Shown: positions 22,766-35,166, numbered from the stretch's first letter. The stretch is 64,000 nucleotides of DNA from Anodontia alba (GCA_964016985.1 OZ024835.1:62828828-62892827); one strand, 5' to 3'. Numbers and translations: made by a program. The notes: generated by a model from the letters alone, not told the origin.

Positions 22766-23011
22766 TTTGGATGTCATTTTGGCATTTATTTTCCATCTGT
22801 TTAAACGCCATCATTTGTCCAAATCAAGAGTGTATGATTTTGTTCCTTGGTGATAGGCATAAGAAAAGATTCACTAATGATACTGTGTATTTATGCGAAT
22901 AGTCTCTGAAAATAACTTGATACAGAGTAGGGAATGGAGAATGTTCTATTGCATTTTATCAGACAACGGGGAGTGAATATTTAGGCTTATTTATAGAAAC
23001 TAAATGGTATT
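22766..23011. other. Non-coding
   Basis: No gene or repeat recognised between the tandem-array element and the 2.5-kb duplication. Confidence 0.3.
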
Positions 23012-24155
23012 GAACCAAAATGAGCAACAATAGCCTATATTGTTGGTGCTGATCAGAGTCTTTGCTGTTTGCATTAATACAGAAATATATTCACATGGCC
23101 GTGAAAATAAAATATCTTGGCACCTCTTAAGTGACAAATGGATCTTATTCATTTGGCAGTGATGAATGAGTTCTCTAGGCATATATGGGCTAAGAAAACA
23201 AAACAAAGCAAAAAAAAAGATGTAAGAAATTTGTTCGATTAATCAATTTGAAAACTTAGGGATAAGTTTGTATAATTGTCCGTAAAAAAAATGCCGTGAA
23301 AATATAAATCTTGGCACCTCTTAAGTGACAAATGGAACTTATTCATTTGGCAGTGATGAATGAGTTTTCTAGGCATATATGGGCTAAGAAAACAAAACAA
23401 AGCAAAAAAAGATGTAAGAAATTTGTTCGATTAATCAATTTGATAACTTAGGGATAATTTTGTATAATTGTCCGTAAAAACACACGTTTTGGGTACTCAT
23501 TTCTCGTAATTTCCATTCCAGCAAACCACAATGGCTCGAACATGTTTTCTGAATATTCAAAATCTGACAGAAAATTAAAAGTATAGATTATCAAGACAGC
23601 TCGATAAATACATACATGCAGTTTTGCATGAGGACTCATTCATGGGCTGGCCTCGAAGATAATTATGGCTATGGTGAAAAACGAATGATTTTCCGTGGGA
23701 AACGCATCTGTCTAGAGGCACATAGAGTTGTTTTCGCACTGGCATAGCCATGTATTTTTCAGCAATCACCAACTAACGATGTGTCTCAATTATGCCACAG
23801 TAGACTTTGTGTAAACCTGAAACACTTATCATTTGAACCCCATCGCATAAATAACAACAGACTAGTTTGTAAAAATGATGGTGAATGTTGCGGCCATTGT
23901 TGTTTCTGTGACTGCATTTTATAGTAGGGGAAAAAAATTCAGACGTGTTTCATGTTTATGATTTCTTGTTATTCTCATTTTGATAACTTACTGTTCATTA
24001 AAAGTTAGTCACTGCATATTCCGTCTCAATGAGCTGGGTTGATTCCATACCCATGTTCTTTGTTGATTAGCCCATTAACGTCATATACAATGTACTTGCA
24101 GCAGTCGCCTGTTACTCTTCTGCTTACGTCTGATGTACCTTAGGCTTTTGAACTT

Positions 24156-24467
24156 TGGGCCGGCCTCGGTGGCTCAGTTGGATGCGCCTTCCGGATGGAG
24201 ACCAGGAGGTCGCGGGTTCAACCCCCGCCGAGGTCATCAACATTCTTTCGTGGAGATTGATCATGAAATATTTTCTACGGCCATTCTCTCCCTTCCGCTG
24301 ATTCAAGAAGGGCAGTTGTCAGTTTCTGGCGAAAGAATGTGCACAGTTCTGGTTAATCGCTTAGAGGACTAAGCCTGCCCAGTAAACGTGTGGTTAGGTA
24401 AACTGACTGCGCTCGACATGACCCCATTGGGTTGCCTGAGCCGTAAAACCTCAAAACAAACAATCAA
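24156..24467 (+). mobile_element. RUDI-like SINE, copy 2
   Basis: Same head, body and tail as copy 1 (A box TGGCTCAGTTGG, B box GGTTCAACCC). A 10-bp repeat TTTTGAACTT flanks it at 24146-24155 and 24468-24477. The embedded open frame (24133-24372) is again intact. Confidence 0.85.
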
Positions 24468-24489
24468 TTTTGAACTTCGGCGTTGTTTG

Positions 24490-25518
24490 TCGACCCCCAT
24501 AGAACTTGCGCACTTTGTTTACTCCCTTCATGTGCACGTAGAATGAGTCTCCCTTTGAAACCGAAAAACTACTTCAGCAAGTTTTAAAAGGATTCACCTG
24601 TGCCAAGATTGGCTGAATGGGCTACTGAATGACATAGTCCAGTGAAGGTTCTGCTGCATACAGTATGTTTTGGGGCATATCGGAAGAGCTGACTGTGCAT
24701 GCTTTCACACTGGTTTGTTGTAGAAAGTCTAGCCATTTCCTTTAACGAATCTGGGCTTTGATATTTACCTAGGACTGTATTGATCCTGTCTATGTAGGGT
24801 TTAATTCAAGGTGCTTTCCATAAGGAAAGAACTTGGTAGCGTAGGTTGGCAAGTGTGCCTCACATACCATTGATTTATTTATGCATTCACCATGCTTTCA
24901 CTGGAAGCAATCGCCTATTTTTCCATACATAGTATGGCATGCTGTACATACAGATTATCATTGAAGAAACGTTTCCGAAACCTTGTGTGTTCCAAAGGTG
25001 CCCGACACGAAGACTAGATAGATGCCAGTTTTTGTGAAAATACTGCTTTGTCATACTCGTTAGGGACACTTGTCAGTTTTACAGATTTTAATTGGCCATA
25101 CAGTTTTCTAATCATGTGTATAAAGCACTTGAAATGCTGTATCGAAAGGTTCCCCATTGTGTTGTATTCGCGAAGTGCTTTGGCATTTTGAGTGCTAGCA
25201 TCTGTCGTTGCTGGGCGCTCTTTTATGATATTGTTTATGAACAGATTCTAAGTTGTTTTAGTTGCTTTGATTCTGAAGATTGTATTGGTTCATTTCGATT
25301 ATAGTTCCTTTTACACAGGTTTGTGGCATGCTCACAGTTTTGCTTTGTACAAAGCTTACTAGCGGTTTCCAGAGAAATGGGTAAATGCCGTGCTGTCATT
25401 TGCTCTATCACAGGTGCAAAACTTTGAGTCACGCGCTCACACCCCATCCCTGTTGTGGCGGACTGCTGTATGATACTCTATATCACACTGATTAGATACA
25501 CCAGCAAATGTCTGAATT
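24490..25518 (-). pseudogene. Mutator-like transposase, C-terminal part, unit 1
   Basis: Minus-strand blocks in shifting frames match a transposase family common in molluscs, which I place with Mutator-like transposases (MULE). 25235-25447 reads RVTQSFAPVIEQMTARHLPI. Further on come HFKCFIHMIRKLYGQLKSVK and EYDKAVFSQKLAS, then the 24887-25069 region in another frame. Stops and frameshifts are frequent, so it is dead. The N-terminal part is cut off by the duplication boundary at 25518 and survives only next to unit 2. Confidence 0.5.
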
Positions 25519-28025
25519 GAACCAAAATGAGCAACAATAGCCTATATTGTTGGTGCTGATCAGAGTCTTTGCTGTTTGCATTAATACAGAAATATATTCA
25601 CATGGCCGTGAAAATAAAATATCTTGGCACCTCTTAAGTGACAAATGGATCTTATTCATTTGGCAGTGATGAATGAGTTCTCTAGGCATATATGGGCTAA
25701 GAAAACAAAACAAAGCAAAAAAAAAGATGTAAGAAATTTGTTCGATTAATCAATTTGAAAACTTAGGGATAAGTTTGTATAATTGTCCGTAAAAAAAATG
25801 CCGTGAAAATATAAATCTTGGCACCTCTTAAGTGACAAATGGAACTTATTCATTTGGCAGTGATGAATGAGTTTTCTAGGCATATATGGGCTAAGAAAAC
25901 AAAACAAAGCAAAAAAAGATGTAAGAAATTTGTTCGATTAATCAATTTGATAACTTAGGGATAATTTTGTATAATTGTCCGTAAAAACACACGTTTTGGG
26001 TACTCATTTCTCGTAATTTCCATTCCAGCAAACCACAATGGCTCGAACATGTTTTCTGAATATTCAAAATCTGACAGAAAATTAAAAGTATAGATTATCA
26101 AGACAGCTCGATAAATACATACATGCAGTTTTGCATGAGTACTCATTCATGGGCTGGCCTCGAAGATAATTATGGCTATGGTGAAAAACGAATGATTTTC
26201 CGTGGGAAACGCATCTGTCTAGAGGCACATAGAGTTGTTTTCGCACTGGCATAGCCATGTATTTTTCAGCAATCACCAACTAACGATGTGTCTCAATTAT
26301 GCCACAGTAGACTTTGTGTAAACCTGAAACACTTATCATTTGAACCCCATCGCATAAATAACAACAGACTAGTTTGTAAAAATGATGGTGAATGTTGCGG
26401 CCATTGTTGTTTCTGTGACTGCATTTTATAGTAGGGGAAAAAAATTCAGACGTGTTTCATGTTTATGATTTCTTGTTATTCTCATTTTGATAACTTACTG
26501 TTCATTAAAAGTTAGTCACTGCATATTCCGTCTCAATGAGCTGGGTTGATTCCATACCCATGTTCTTTGTTGATTAGCCCATTAACGTCATATACAATGT
26601 ACTTGCAGCAGTCGCCTGTTACTCTTCTGCTTACGTCTGATGTACCTTAGGCTTTTGAACTTTGGGCCGGCCTCGGTGGCTCAGTTGGATGCGCCTTCCG
26701 GATGGAGACCAGGAGGTCGCGGGTTCAACCCCCGCCGAGGTCATCAACATTCTTTCGTGGAGATTGATCATGAAATATTTTCTACGGCCATTCTCTCCCT
26801 TCCGCTGATTCAAGAAGGGCAGTTGTCAGTTTCTGGCGAAAGAATGTGCACAGTTCTGGTTAATCGCTTAGAGGACTAAGCCTGCCCAGTAAACGTGTGG
26901 TTAGGTAAACTGACTGCGCTCGACATGACCCCATTGGGTTGCCTGAGCCGTAAAACCTCAAAACAAACAATCAATTTTGAACTTCGGCGTTGTTTGTCGA
27001 CCCCCATAGAACTTGCGCACTTTGTTTACTCCCTTCATGTGCACGTAGAATGAGTCTCCCTTTGAAACCGAAAAACTACTTCAGCAAGTTTTAAAAGGAT
27101 TCACCTGTGCCAAGATTGGCTGAATGGGCTACTGAATGACATAGTCCAGTGAAGGTTCTGCTGCATACAGTATGTTTTGGGGCATATCGGAAGAGCTGAC
27201 TGTGCATGCTTTCACACTGGTTTGTTGTAGAAAGTCTAGCCATTTCCTTTAACGAATCTGGGCTTTGATATTTACCTAGGACTGTATTGATCCTGTCTAT
27301 GTAGGGTTTAATTCAAGGTGCTTTCCATAAGGAAAGAACTTGGTAGCGTAGGTTGGCAAGTGTGCCTCACATACCATTGATTTATTTATGCATTCACCAT
27401 GCTTTCACTGGAAGCAATCGCCTATTTTTCCATACATAGTATGGCATGCTGTACATACAGATTATCATTGAAGAAACGTTTCCGAAACCTTGTGTGTTCC
27501 AAAGGTGCCCGACACGAAGACTAGATAGATGCCAGTTTTTGTGAAAATACTGCTTTGTCATACTCGTTAGGGACACTTGTCAGTTTTACAGATTTTAATT
27601 GGCCATACAGTTTTCTAATCATGTGTATAAAGCACTTGAAATGCTGTATCGAAAGGTTCCCCATTGTGTTGTATTCGCGAAGTGCTTTGGCATTTTGAGT
27701 GCTAGCATCTGTCGTTGCTGGGCGCTCTTTTATGATATTGTTTATGAACAGATTCTAAGTTGTTTTAGTTGCTTTGATTCTGAAGATTGTATTGGTTCAT
27801 TTCGATTATAGTTCCTTTTACACAGGTTTGTGGCATGCTCACAGTTTTGCTTTGTACAAAGCTTACTAGCGGTTTCCAGAGAAATGGGTAAATGCCGTGC
27901 TGTCATTTGCTCTATCACAGGTGCAAAACTTTGAGTCACGCGCTCACACCCCATCCCTGTTGTGGCGGACTGCTGTATGATACTCTATATCACACTGATT
28001 AGATACACCAGCAAATGTCTGAATT
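25519..28025. repeat. 2507-bp head-to-tail duplication, unit 2
   Basis: Near-identical to unit 1 at a constant 2507-bp offset. It joins unique sequence at 28025, where the transposase pseudogene continues. Confidence 0.95.
26663..26974 (+). mobile_element. RUDI-like SINE, copy 3 (duplicate of copy 2)
   Basis: Copied with the 2507-bp unit and so not an independent insertion. The same flanking TTTTGAACTT repeats are present. Confidence 0.9.
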
Positions 28026-28490
28026 CGTTTAACATACTGCTGATTTTCAACCATTTGTTGCATGCTCAGTTCTGCTTTAATAGTTAGTTTATTAAGTTTC
28101 CTTTGGAGTCCCCGTTTATCGGGGGATTTGATATTTAGACAGGATAAGATCATATTCAAGTCATTTAATCCTATTCTCGATTTGTGAACTGGTAACAGAA
28201 GAATTGTATTAAGGCATCCTGCCTCTGGTTCTTTCTCAGACTTAATTCTAGTGTAAAGACCAGTTTGTGTGTTTAAATCCACAGCTTCTAACATAACAAC
28301 CACTGATGTACACAAACCTTGCCGCTTCACGATACGTATATATACAGAATTATAATCAGAGGCCCCACAGTTATGTAAAAATGCACAGAATAGGTCCTCT
28401 AATTTCTTAATATAAACAATAATATTCTCATTTGCAGCAATTCAATCACTTTTTTCACTCTCAGTATTTTCACAGTTATGTGTGCCCTTT
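26997..28490 (-). pseudogene. Mutator-like transposase pseudogene 1, longer copy
   Basis: Includes the unit-2 copy of the C-terminal part plus the N-terminal half outside the duplication. 27944-28330 reads, among others, IGLNDLNMILSCLNIKSPDK and MVENQQYVKRIQTFAG. Upstream are IAANENIIVYIKKLEDLFC and FLHNCGASDYNSVYIRIVKR. The order fits an N-terminal domain followed by a DDE-type transposase core, but I cannot place catalytic acids with confidence. At least one nonsense codon and several frameshifts are present. Neighbours: a second, different transposase pseudogene lies upstream on the same strand. Confidence 0.5.
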
Positions 28491-29059
28491 GCAGGTCTCA
28501 GTCTGTAGTTGATCACCCCAGATTGGTTGCTTTGAGTACTTGTAGTTGCTAAGGATATCACAGTGGAGGTTCAAAAGCATTAAAGTAAGTGTTGTGTCAG
28601 TTGTTTCAGTGCTGTCAGGAAATGTCACTTACTGAATTTTTATGAAATAATTGAGGATAACCAGGCTGAAAGAAAGATGTTCTCCTGCCCTTGTTCGTTT
28701 TTAGAGATCTACTTGAGTGCATTTTGAATAGTTTTGAATATATTCCAAGTTCGTAAAAATACTATTTTAACAAGAAAGAAATACTGAAAAAAAAAATCCT
28801 TCTTCACCAGAATCGTGAAACAGAATGCTTGCTAGAGTTTGTTTTCTGAACATTTTAGTTTTATCAGGACCTTCTGATGACCACTGGCTCATATTCTTAT
28901 TAAATTAAGAATTTTGATCTTTTTCTGCTTTTTATAGCTAAACATGGAAAGAGTGACCTGCCAAAAACAAGGGCATTGTTGTAAACTTCATAGCCCTCAT
29001 TGTATAAAGTAGAGTAAGTTTACAAAACCTGATTTAGAAATTATTTTATTATTTTTTTA
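28491..29059. other. Intergenic, nothing recognised
   Basis: AT-rich interval between the two transposase pseudogenes; a likely place for the end of one element and the start of the other, but no inverted repeats were found by eye. Confidence 0.3.
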
Positions 29060-30720
29060 ACTCTTTAGGGCTTATCTAAAGTGGTGTATGTATGATCAGC
29101 TCTGAATTTCTCCAGCCGCACGGGCAGCAGCATGTTTTTTCTAATATTTAGCCGCTTCTTGCGGTTTTTTGTATAAAGCGAAACGAGCTCTTCGCTGTCG
29201 ACATCTGAAGTTCTAATAAGTTTTCATCTTTTTACGCTTTTTGTGGCTTTCATAGATTTTCTGATATCCCTTTAAGGTTCGAGCTACCCGTGTACCTGGA
29301 GAAACTGGTGAACCGACAAGTTAACACAGCTTAAATTTGATTCTACAGGGCCTTGGTTGATATTATGCGCTGCACTATGAGCACGCCTAAGAAACTTACG
29401 AATAAAGTTTTTTTTTTGTTGATTTTTTTTTTGGGTAAAGACTGTGTATTAGAGTTCAGCTTGGCTTTTTCAAGCATTCATTGACTGAAGCGATACTCTG
29501 CGCATTTGCGAATCAAAGCACGGCTAACATCTCTTCGCTTTAAAACAAAGCCTGCATCCAAGCAGGGGCTCTTTTGCAACCATGTTATGTTAACAGTGCT
29601 TAGACACACAAATGAATATATAGTGCACAGGTTGTGGTTGTCATGGTAACATTCTATTGTAGCATTACAAGTATATGAAAGAGCTGACTTCAGTTTGGAC
29701 GTTTCACCAGAAACATTTTCAAAAGCTAGTGTGAATTTTGCCCGACATCTGTCCGCAAGATCAACATAAAGCTTTTGGTGCATTTCTGCCTTTCGATTTT
29801 AGTATTTCCTGGATTATGTTTTATCAGCTCTGTCATGTTCTTGATAACTTTTCTATGGTTATTCGAAACATGGCGCGTGTCTAGTGAGTGATTTGGTTCT
29901 GTCGATTTTACGCCATCTTCATATAATTGCATTGCTGCCCTGTCTGCTAAAGAGTCTATGTCTGTTGTTAAATACTCCACTTCAAGCCCAGTATTAGCCA
30001 GCCCTTGAAAACACTGTCTAGCCCACTCTTCGTCATTACCAATATTCATGCCTATACCAATGTTGGAAAAATATTCACCTTTATGCTGGCATTTGATACT
30101 CGAACCATTTCTCTGCTTAAAGGAAAGCTTGTTTTTTGTTTGAATATTGATAATGTTGTGATTGGAGGTTTCATTTTCTGCCACAAGATGGCTTGCTTGA
30201 GTGCTGGGTTGAAATGGAGTTTCCCCAAACCCAGAGTAAAGTGCGTCTGCCCTCTGCCTGAACGTAGATTACAGATGGGTTTTTTACCTTTAAACTGTAA
30301 ATGGACCGTAAATCCTCACACCGCAAGCTCATGTCATATTTATTGGCCCTAGTGACAGTTTCTAATATTTTATTTGCAGACTTTTGCATCCCACTGGCAG
30401 ATGGTGGTGTATTAATGCTGCACAGTATTTTTGAAAAACTGGAAGGATGACAGTCTGACTTAATCCTACATAAAGAGACTGATTAATATTTGCTGAACGC
30501 CTTCCCCCTTGACATTTGGGGTATGTCTTCATAAAGGTTGTGTATTTTTGAATGAAGTCCACAGCCTTTGCAAAGAAGGCGCTCTCTCCAGCAGAGCCCA
30601 AATTTTTGCTCTGACACCATGTCCCAGTTTAGAGCTCCATCTGTACACCTTGGAGACACTTTCTGATGTTCTCTAAAGGCATTGTTCCACAGCTCTGCTG
30701 TTTTTTTTTTTTTTGTTTTT
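29060..30720 (-). pseudogene. Mutator-like transposase pseudogene 2
   Basis: A second lineage of the same broad type. Blocks on the minus strand, N to C: WNNAFREHQKVSPRC, NWDMVSEQKFG, a Cys pair LLCKGCG, MQKSANKILETVTRANKYDM (30171-30389), MAENETSNHNIINIQTKNKL and VEYLTTDIDSLADRAAMQLY, then DTRHVSNNHRKVIKNM (29726-30184), LYVDLADRCRAKFTLAFENV and CYHDNHNLCTIYSFVC (29478-29783), and RRAHSAAHNINQGP near the end. The VEYLTTDIDS block is where this family has a conserved Asp. Frames change at least four times and stops occur, so it is inactive. It is not closely alike to pseudogene 1. Naming rests on memory of mollusc proteins annotated as Mutator-like transposase. Confidence 0.55.
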
Positions 30721-30970
30721 TTTTTTTGTTCTTTTTTTGTTTTTTTTTTCAGTTGAAGTAGTCTGTAGCTGCTTTTTTCAGATCTGCAATTTAGAGAAGT
30801 AACAGATTGCTTGTTCAGCTATGTTCATATAAAAGATATACTGTAAGTGCCCTTTGAAACGGAGAAAAAAGAAATTATAAATATGAACCTGTTCTGAATG
30901 GTGACTTTCTCAAAGTGAGATTTGAAAAAAAAAAGACCCCTCCCCCCCCCCCCCCCCCCCCCCCCCCAAT
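30705..30970 (+). repeat. T-rich tract and 25-C run
   Basis: Interrupted T-runs at about 30703-30749 and a C homopolymer at about 30943-30967. Confidence 0.9.
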
Positions 30971-30989
30971 ACACACCTTAGTTCCTAGC

Positions 30990-31440
30990 TGATAAATGAA
31001 ACAAAGTCCTTACTTATTCGTCCTTTATCCTCTTAATGAAAAAGGAGGCAAATAATTTCTTTTTGGAGTGGCCTCCTTTGCAAGTATATTCACACATATG
31101 CATGACTTGTTGTGCAGTTTGCCAGTCAGAACTAATTATTATATCGAATAAAAGTAAGGTTTTGTTGGTATACCAACATAATAAGGTACATTTTCTTTTA
31201 ATTTAGCTACATTTGCTGTGAAGTGGCTCTGAAACTCAGCTGGGACTTGTGAAAGAAAGAAATCAGAAGAGTTTTGTTGAAATTTAGCGGCTTTACTTTG
31301 TATCTGCGTGACAAGCTGCACTTTTTTCAACTTTTGGCTTGTCCGACTGCTTCGGCCGCAAAAGTCTGACTACATAGTTTTGGCTTTTTTTTGTCTGCTA
31401 ACTCCTGTCTCTTCTTTGTTAGCCTAACATAGGGCTAAGA
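30990..31440 (-). pseudogene. Degraded coding segment upstream of transposase 2
   Basis: The frame 31139-31330 (AAKFQQNSSDFFLSQVPAEF, later NVPYYVGIPTK) continues after a frameshift near 31140 as SSDWQTAQQVMHMCEYTCKG and KKKLFASFFIKRIKDE, ending in TAA near 31020. It is on the same strand as transposase pseudogene 2 and could be its N-terminal region or a separate small gene. No function recognised. Confidence 0.35.
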
Positions 31441-31484
31441 AGTATCGCCAGATATTTTTCCCCTTGTTATGACCCAAAGGTATT

Positions 31485-31765
31485 TACCTTCCCGCCTTGC
31501 CGAGGCCCTGGGGGCTCAATTCCCACTGGGGACGTTGCTAGCGTGGTGGACAGTAATGGTCCCCTTTGGGAAGAGCGAAGAAGAAATACCACCCGTCTGC
31601 CGTGGGCAGCAACCCGTAAAGCCGGAGGACGGGACCCTGGAGGTTGAGAGTTATCGAGAGTTTGGTCTCTACTAATGGCTCAACGCGCCTCTTTGGCCTG
31701 GATTTCGGTATAGAAGGGTGTCTGTGTGACCTGGCACGGTCAGTCGGCTAGTCGCGCCAAGCCCT
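31485..31765 (+). other. GC-rich segment of unknown origin
   Basis: Distinctly GC-rich against AT-rich surroundings. Contains CTTGCCGAGGCCCTGGGGGC, GCCGTGGGCAGCAACCCG and GCCGGAGGACGGGACCCTGG. It reads like an untranslated or structured repeat; I recall similar text near molluscan retroelements but cannot assign it. The open frame 31469-31675 is unsupported. Confidence 0.35.
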
Positions 31766-31906
31766 AGGAATAATCTTTGCCTTTTGTATCGTACTGATAC
31801 TCACCTTTTGCTCATAAGTCTTATTTCCTTACCTTTCCAATCCTAAGAAGGGAAATCGGCATATTACAAATGGCATCTTAACTTGTTTCTTTAAACTTCA
31901 ATACGT

Positions 31907-32331
31907 TTATAGAACAGTTCTGCTGATGGTTATGCAATAAACCAGGTCTCCGAAAACCATGTAAGGAATACGAACAAAAATGCTTAACACTATGTGACTC
32001 GCTTCTCGACAGAAAGAAACATTTAGATCTTTGATAAAGCAATAATGCGAGATTTTACCACTTTTGATCAATAACAGGTTCACGTGATGAATTTTGTTCG
32101 TGTGTTTAGTAATTTTCAAAGGTATATTTTCATTATTGTCAAATCCAAACTCACTGAAATATTAGTATTCTGATTTTCGAATTTATCTATGCGTGATAAT
32201 TGCACAGGATAAAAAATACCTGTCATGTTTAGTTCGTTTTCAGACCCTAGATAGTGATCTATAAGTGATGGAGTCTGATCAGATGTATGTAGGATAGCAA
32301 GTTCACACCACAGAAAACACTTTTCATCCAT
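31907..32331 (-). pseudogene. DNA polymerase B-like fragment (Polinton/virus-like)
   Basis: Two minus-strand frames (32116-32331 and 31907-32119) abut with a one-base frameshift. The first has CFLWCELAILHTSDQ and ends near KFENQNTNISV. The second has HHVNLLLIKSGKISHYCFIK. This succession is typical of the region upstream of the polymerase core in protein-primed family B polymerases of Polinton-type and related virus-like elements in invertebrates. No polymerase catalytic motif lies in the fragment. The 3' side may be lost to the Penelope-like insertion nearby. Recognised by eye. Confidence 0.45.
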
Positions 32332-32397
32332 ACTTAATATTCAATAAACTGTTGCTCTTTGCAAGCGTTTGTGGTAGAGGCATATATGTTGATATAA

Positions 32398-33640
32398 GGG
32401 TAAGAGAAAAGTCCACGCCACAACCATAAGCCGCAGCCTTTCCCAGATACCAAAAGAGGAAAGAGACAAAACCAAACAAGCGCAAATCGAACAAATGTAC
32501 GAATAGCACCAAGATTAGCTCTCTCTCTTCCCCAGGCGAGGTAATTGCAATGCTAAAAAGACTGGAAAACACAAGAACAAAATAACACAAAGCAAGACTT
32601 AAACAAATCGCCTCGTAGAATAAACCACAAAGCAAAAATGAGTAAGATCAACACCGGAACCACCGTCTTAGAACGGTCAGTAGAATAAAACAACCGCGGG
32701 GTTTAAAGCACTTTTACAGCTAGCCAACTTCACCCTAGGTCCCGATGCTACTCTTAATACAGAAATAACAAAAGTTTTGGTTCGCATAAAGGCTCCCAAA
32801 CCAGTCAATGCATCAAAGCGAAAACAAAAATCAAATTAATCACTATTGTAAACAAAGACGGTACTTCTGCCTAATTTTAATGTTTATCAGAGGAAATGAA
32901 AACCAGTAGTTGAACCACGGCGGGCCAAGCCAGACAAATTGTCAAGCCCCAACCCACTGGTTACAGTTTTACGAAGAGACTGTCATTTAGACTGAGGCCC
33001 AAACCGCCGTTGTGCAATTAAAGAGTAAAGCATAGCCATCAACAATGATTGGGTTGATAACTAGGCATGCAGTCTGCCGCATAATATCCAGGCTATGGCC
33101 ACTTCTTTTATAACGGTTAATTAGTTTTCTGAATTGCTCCGAAAAGTTAGATTTTCCACCAATTTTTCTAAATCTGTATACTGTCACCGTAAAATCCTGG
33201 TACCGATATACCTTGTTGCAGATGTGTTTTCAGACCGACGTTTTATTTTTCTACTAAGGCCCTATGTCTGCAATAAAATTTCGAAAGCGCCTTATGAAGT
33301 TTAAAATAACTAAAACCCTGTCTAAGAAGTTTGGCAGTAAGGGCTTTATTACGGCAATTAAAGTCACTAAGATGTGAAGAAGCTCTGGCGAATCTAATAA
33401 GCTGAGATATGTATACCCCTTATGAGGTACGCCGGGGCACACCGCTATCCAGTAAAGGGAAATTGGCTATATCAAAATCGTCCCATTTATCATAATTTTT
33501 TGTGAAAACTGTACCATTAGATATAAATGGATTTAAATCCAAAAAAGATGCCTCGGTATTGGAAGAATTGGCTTAATATAATTGGAGTTTAGTAGGGAAT
33601 ATGCGGTCACCATTTGGTCAGGGTATATTGTCAATTAAAA
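32398..33640 (-). pseudogene. Penelope-like element copy A (RT end plus 3' UTR)
   Basis: 32987-33187 is the C-terminal end of a Penelope-like RT (MRQTACLVINPIIVDGYALL, then FNCT) with its stop at the end of the frame. 33254-33640 holds the upstream RT region with frameshifts. 32398-32985 is the 3' UTR, ending at TTTTCTCTTACC on the sense strand. This copy links the UTR repeat scattered over the window to the RT. It is truncated near 33640. Confidence 0.7.
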
Positions 33641-33762
33641 TCATAAATAACTGTATAAATTTCTAATTTCATCAGTTTATTGATGTACCAGCCAGAGCTT
33701 TCTCTAAAGTTGAAGTGCTTCATTAAGATCATGCTCACTAAATGTATCATCATTCAACATTT

Positions 33763-34032
33763 CGAAAACACGCCTATTCAAATATATAGAAAAGTTAACC
33801 ACCCAAAAAAATGAACATTTTCAGATAATAAATCTGACATGTTTTATTTTTCTGCTTAAAACATAGATTGTGTATACTCGTTAGAACCGCCTCGCCGAGG
33901 CGGTTCTAACGAGTACCCAAAATCTACGTTTTTTGAGTAGAAATAGAAATATAATGTATACCCTTGTAAACTCCAGTTTTACTATATAAAAGTGGGGTTT
34001 AAGGGGATCAACATTTTAAAGACCTGTTTTCG
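33763..34032. mobile_element. 270-bp palindromic MITE, copy 1
   Basis: Ends CGAAAACACGCCTATT and (inverted) ACCTGTTTTCG are terminal inverted repeats. The centre is a long palindrome meeting at CCGCCTCGCCGAGGCGG, with arms running through ACTCGTTAGAAC and its inverse. Same length and structure as 42095-42364. No ORF; a non-autonomous DNA transposon. Confidence 0.75.
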
Positions 34033-34546
34033 TGAAGAAGTGAAGGGAAATCTACTTCGGAAGCAGGGAGATGCTATAGCAACACTGTCGCCATTATCAC
34101 GCTGCATTTCTACTTAGATGCATAAATTCCACTTGATGCCACCAGTTCTCTAAATTCTGGGCTGCAGATAATCTTTAATCTGCGAACGAATGTTGGCCAA
34201 AAATATCAACATGTCATATCTTTCATCATTTCTGAGATAAATGCGTCTGTTTGAAACTGCACGTTGAAGTGCGCTTTCTTCGCTGGTCACATATGAAACT
34301 TATATCACAACCCATTTAGTTGAGGTTACTCTTTTGTTACTGGACGAGGTACAATACGTCCACCAGTTTTGTTGATCGGATGATTTTCAGTTACATGGTG
34401 AAACAAAGCCGGATAATCACCAGAAGTATCCATTCAGTGTCTACACTTCCATTCTCTTTTTACACTTTTTAATTACTTGTCTATGAATATTTTATGTCGT
34501 TAAAAATTTCTCATATTTATAAAACTCTTAAGAGCATAGATCACAA
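34033..34546. other. Non-coding, nothing recognised
   Basis: Between the palindromic MITE and Penelope-like copy B. No family recognised. Confidence 0.3.
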
Positions 34547-34863
34547 GGTAAGAGAAAAGTCCAGGGAGTGCCACAATCACAAACCGCAGCCCTTCCCAGA
34601 TAAGGAAACCAACAAATTCAGACTAGCACAAATCGAACAAACGTACGAAAAGCACTAAGATTAGCTCTCTCTTCCCCAAGCGATGTAATCGCAATGCTAA
34701 AAGGACTGAAAAACACAAGAACAAAATGACACAAGGTAAGACATACAACAAATCGCCTCGTAGAATAAACCACAAAGCAACAAAGAGTAAGACTAACACC
34801 CGGACCACCGTCTTAGAACGGCCAGTAGAGTAAACCACCGGGGGGTTTGAAGCACTTTTACAG

Positions 34864-35166
34864 CCGGCCTCGGTGGCTCAGTTGGATGCGCCGTCCGACA
34901 TGAGACCAGGAGGTCGCGGATTCAACCCCCGCCGAGGTCGGCAACATTCTTTCGTGGAGATTGATCATGAAATATTTTCTACGGTCATTCTCGCCCTTCC
35001 GCTGATTCAAGAAGGGCAGTTGTCAGTTTCTGGCAAAAGAATATGCACAATACTGGTTAACTGCTTAGAGGACTAAGTCTGCCCAGTAAACGTGTGGTTA
35101 GGTAAACTGACCGTGCTCGACATGACCCCACTGGGTTGACTGTGCCGTAAAACCTCGACACAAACA
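34864..35166 (+). mobile_element. RUDI-like SINE, copy 4, inside the Penelope 3' UTR
   Basis: The flanks AAGCACTTTTACAG (34850-34863) and AAGCACTTTTTCAG (35167-35180) form a 14-bp target-site duplication. Copy A of the Penelope-like element has the uninterrupted site at about 32710. The internal 67-codon frame is open (34873-35076). Confidence 0.9.

Larger units (their letters stand above)
23012..25518. repeat. 2507-bp head-to-tail duplication, unit 1
   Basis: Unit 2 (25519-28025) follows directly. I noticed one substitution (23634 G against 26141 T). Each unit contains a ~194-bp internal tandem repeat near its start (GCCGTGAAAAT at about 23099 and 23293), a RUDI-like SINE and most of a minus-strand transposase pseudogene. 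The right breakpoint falls inside that pseudogene. Confidence 0.95.
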
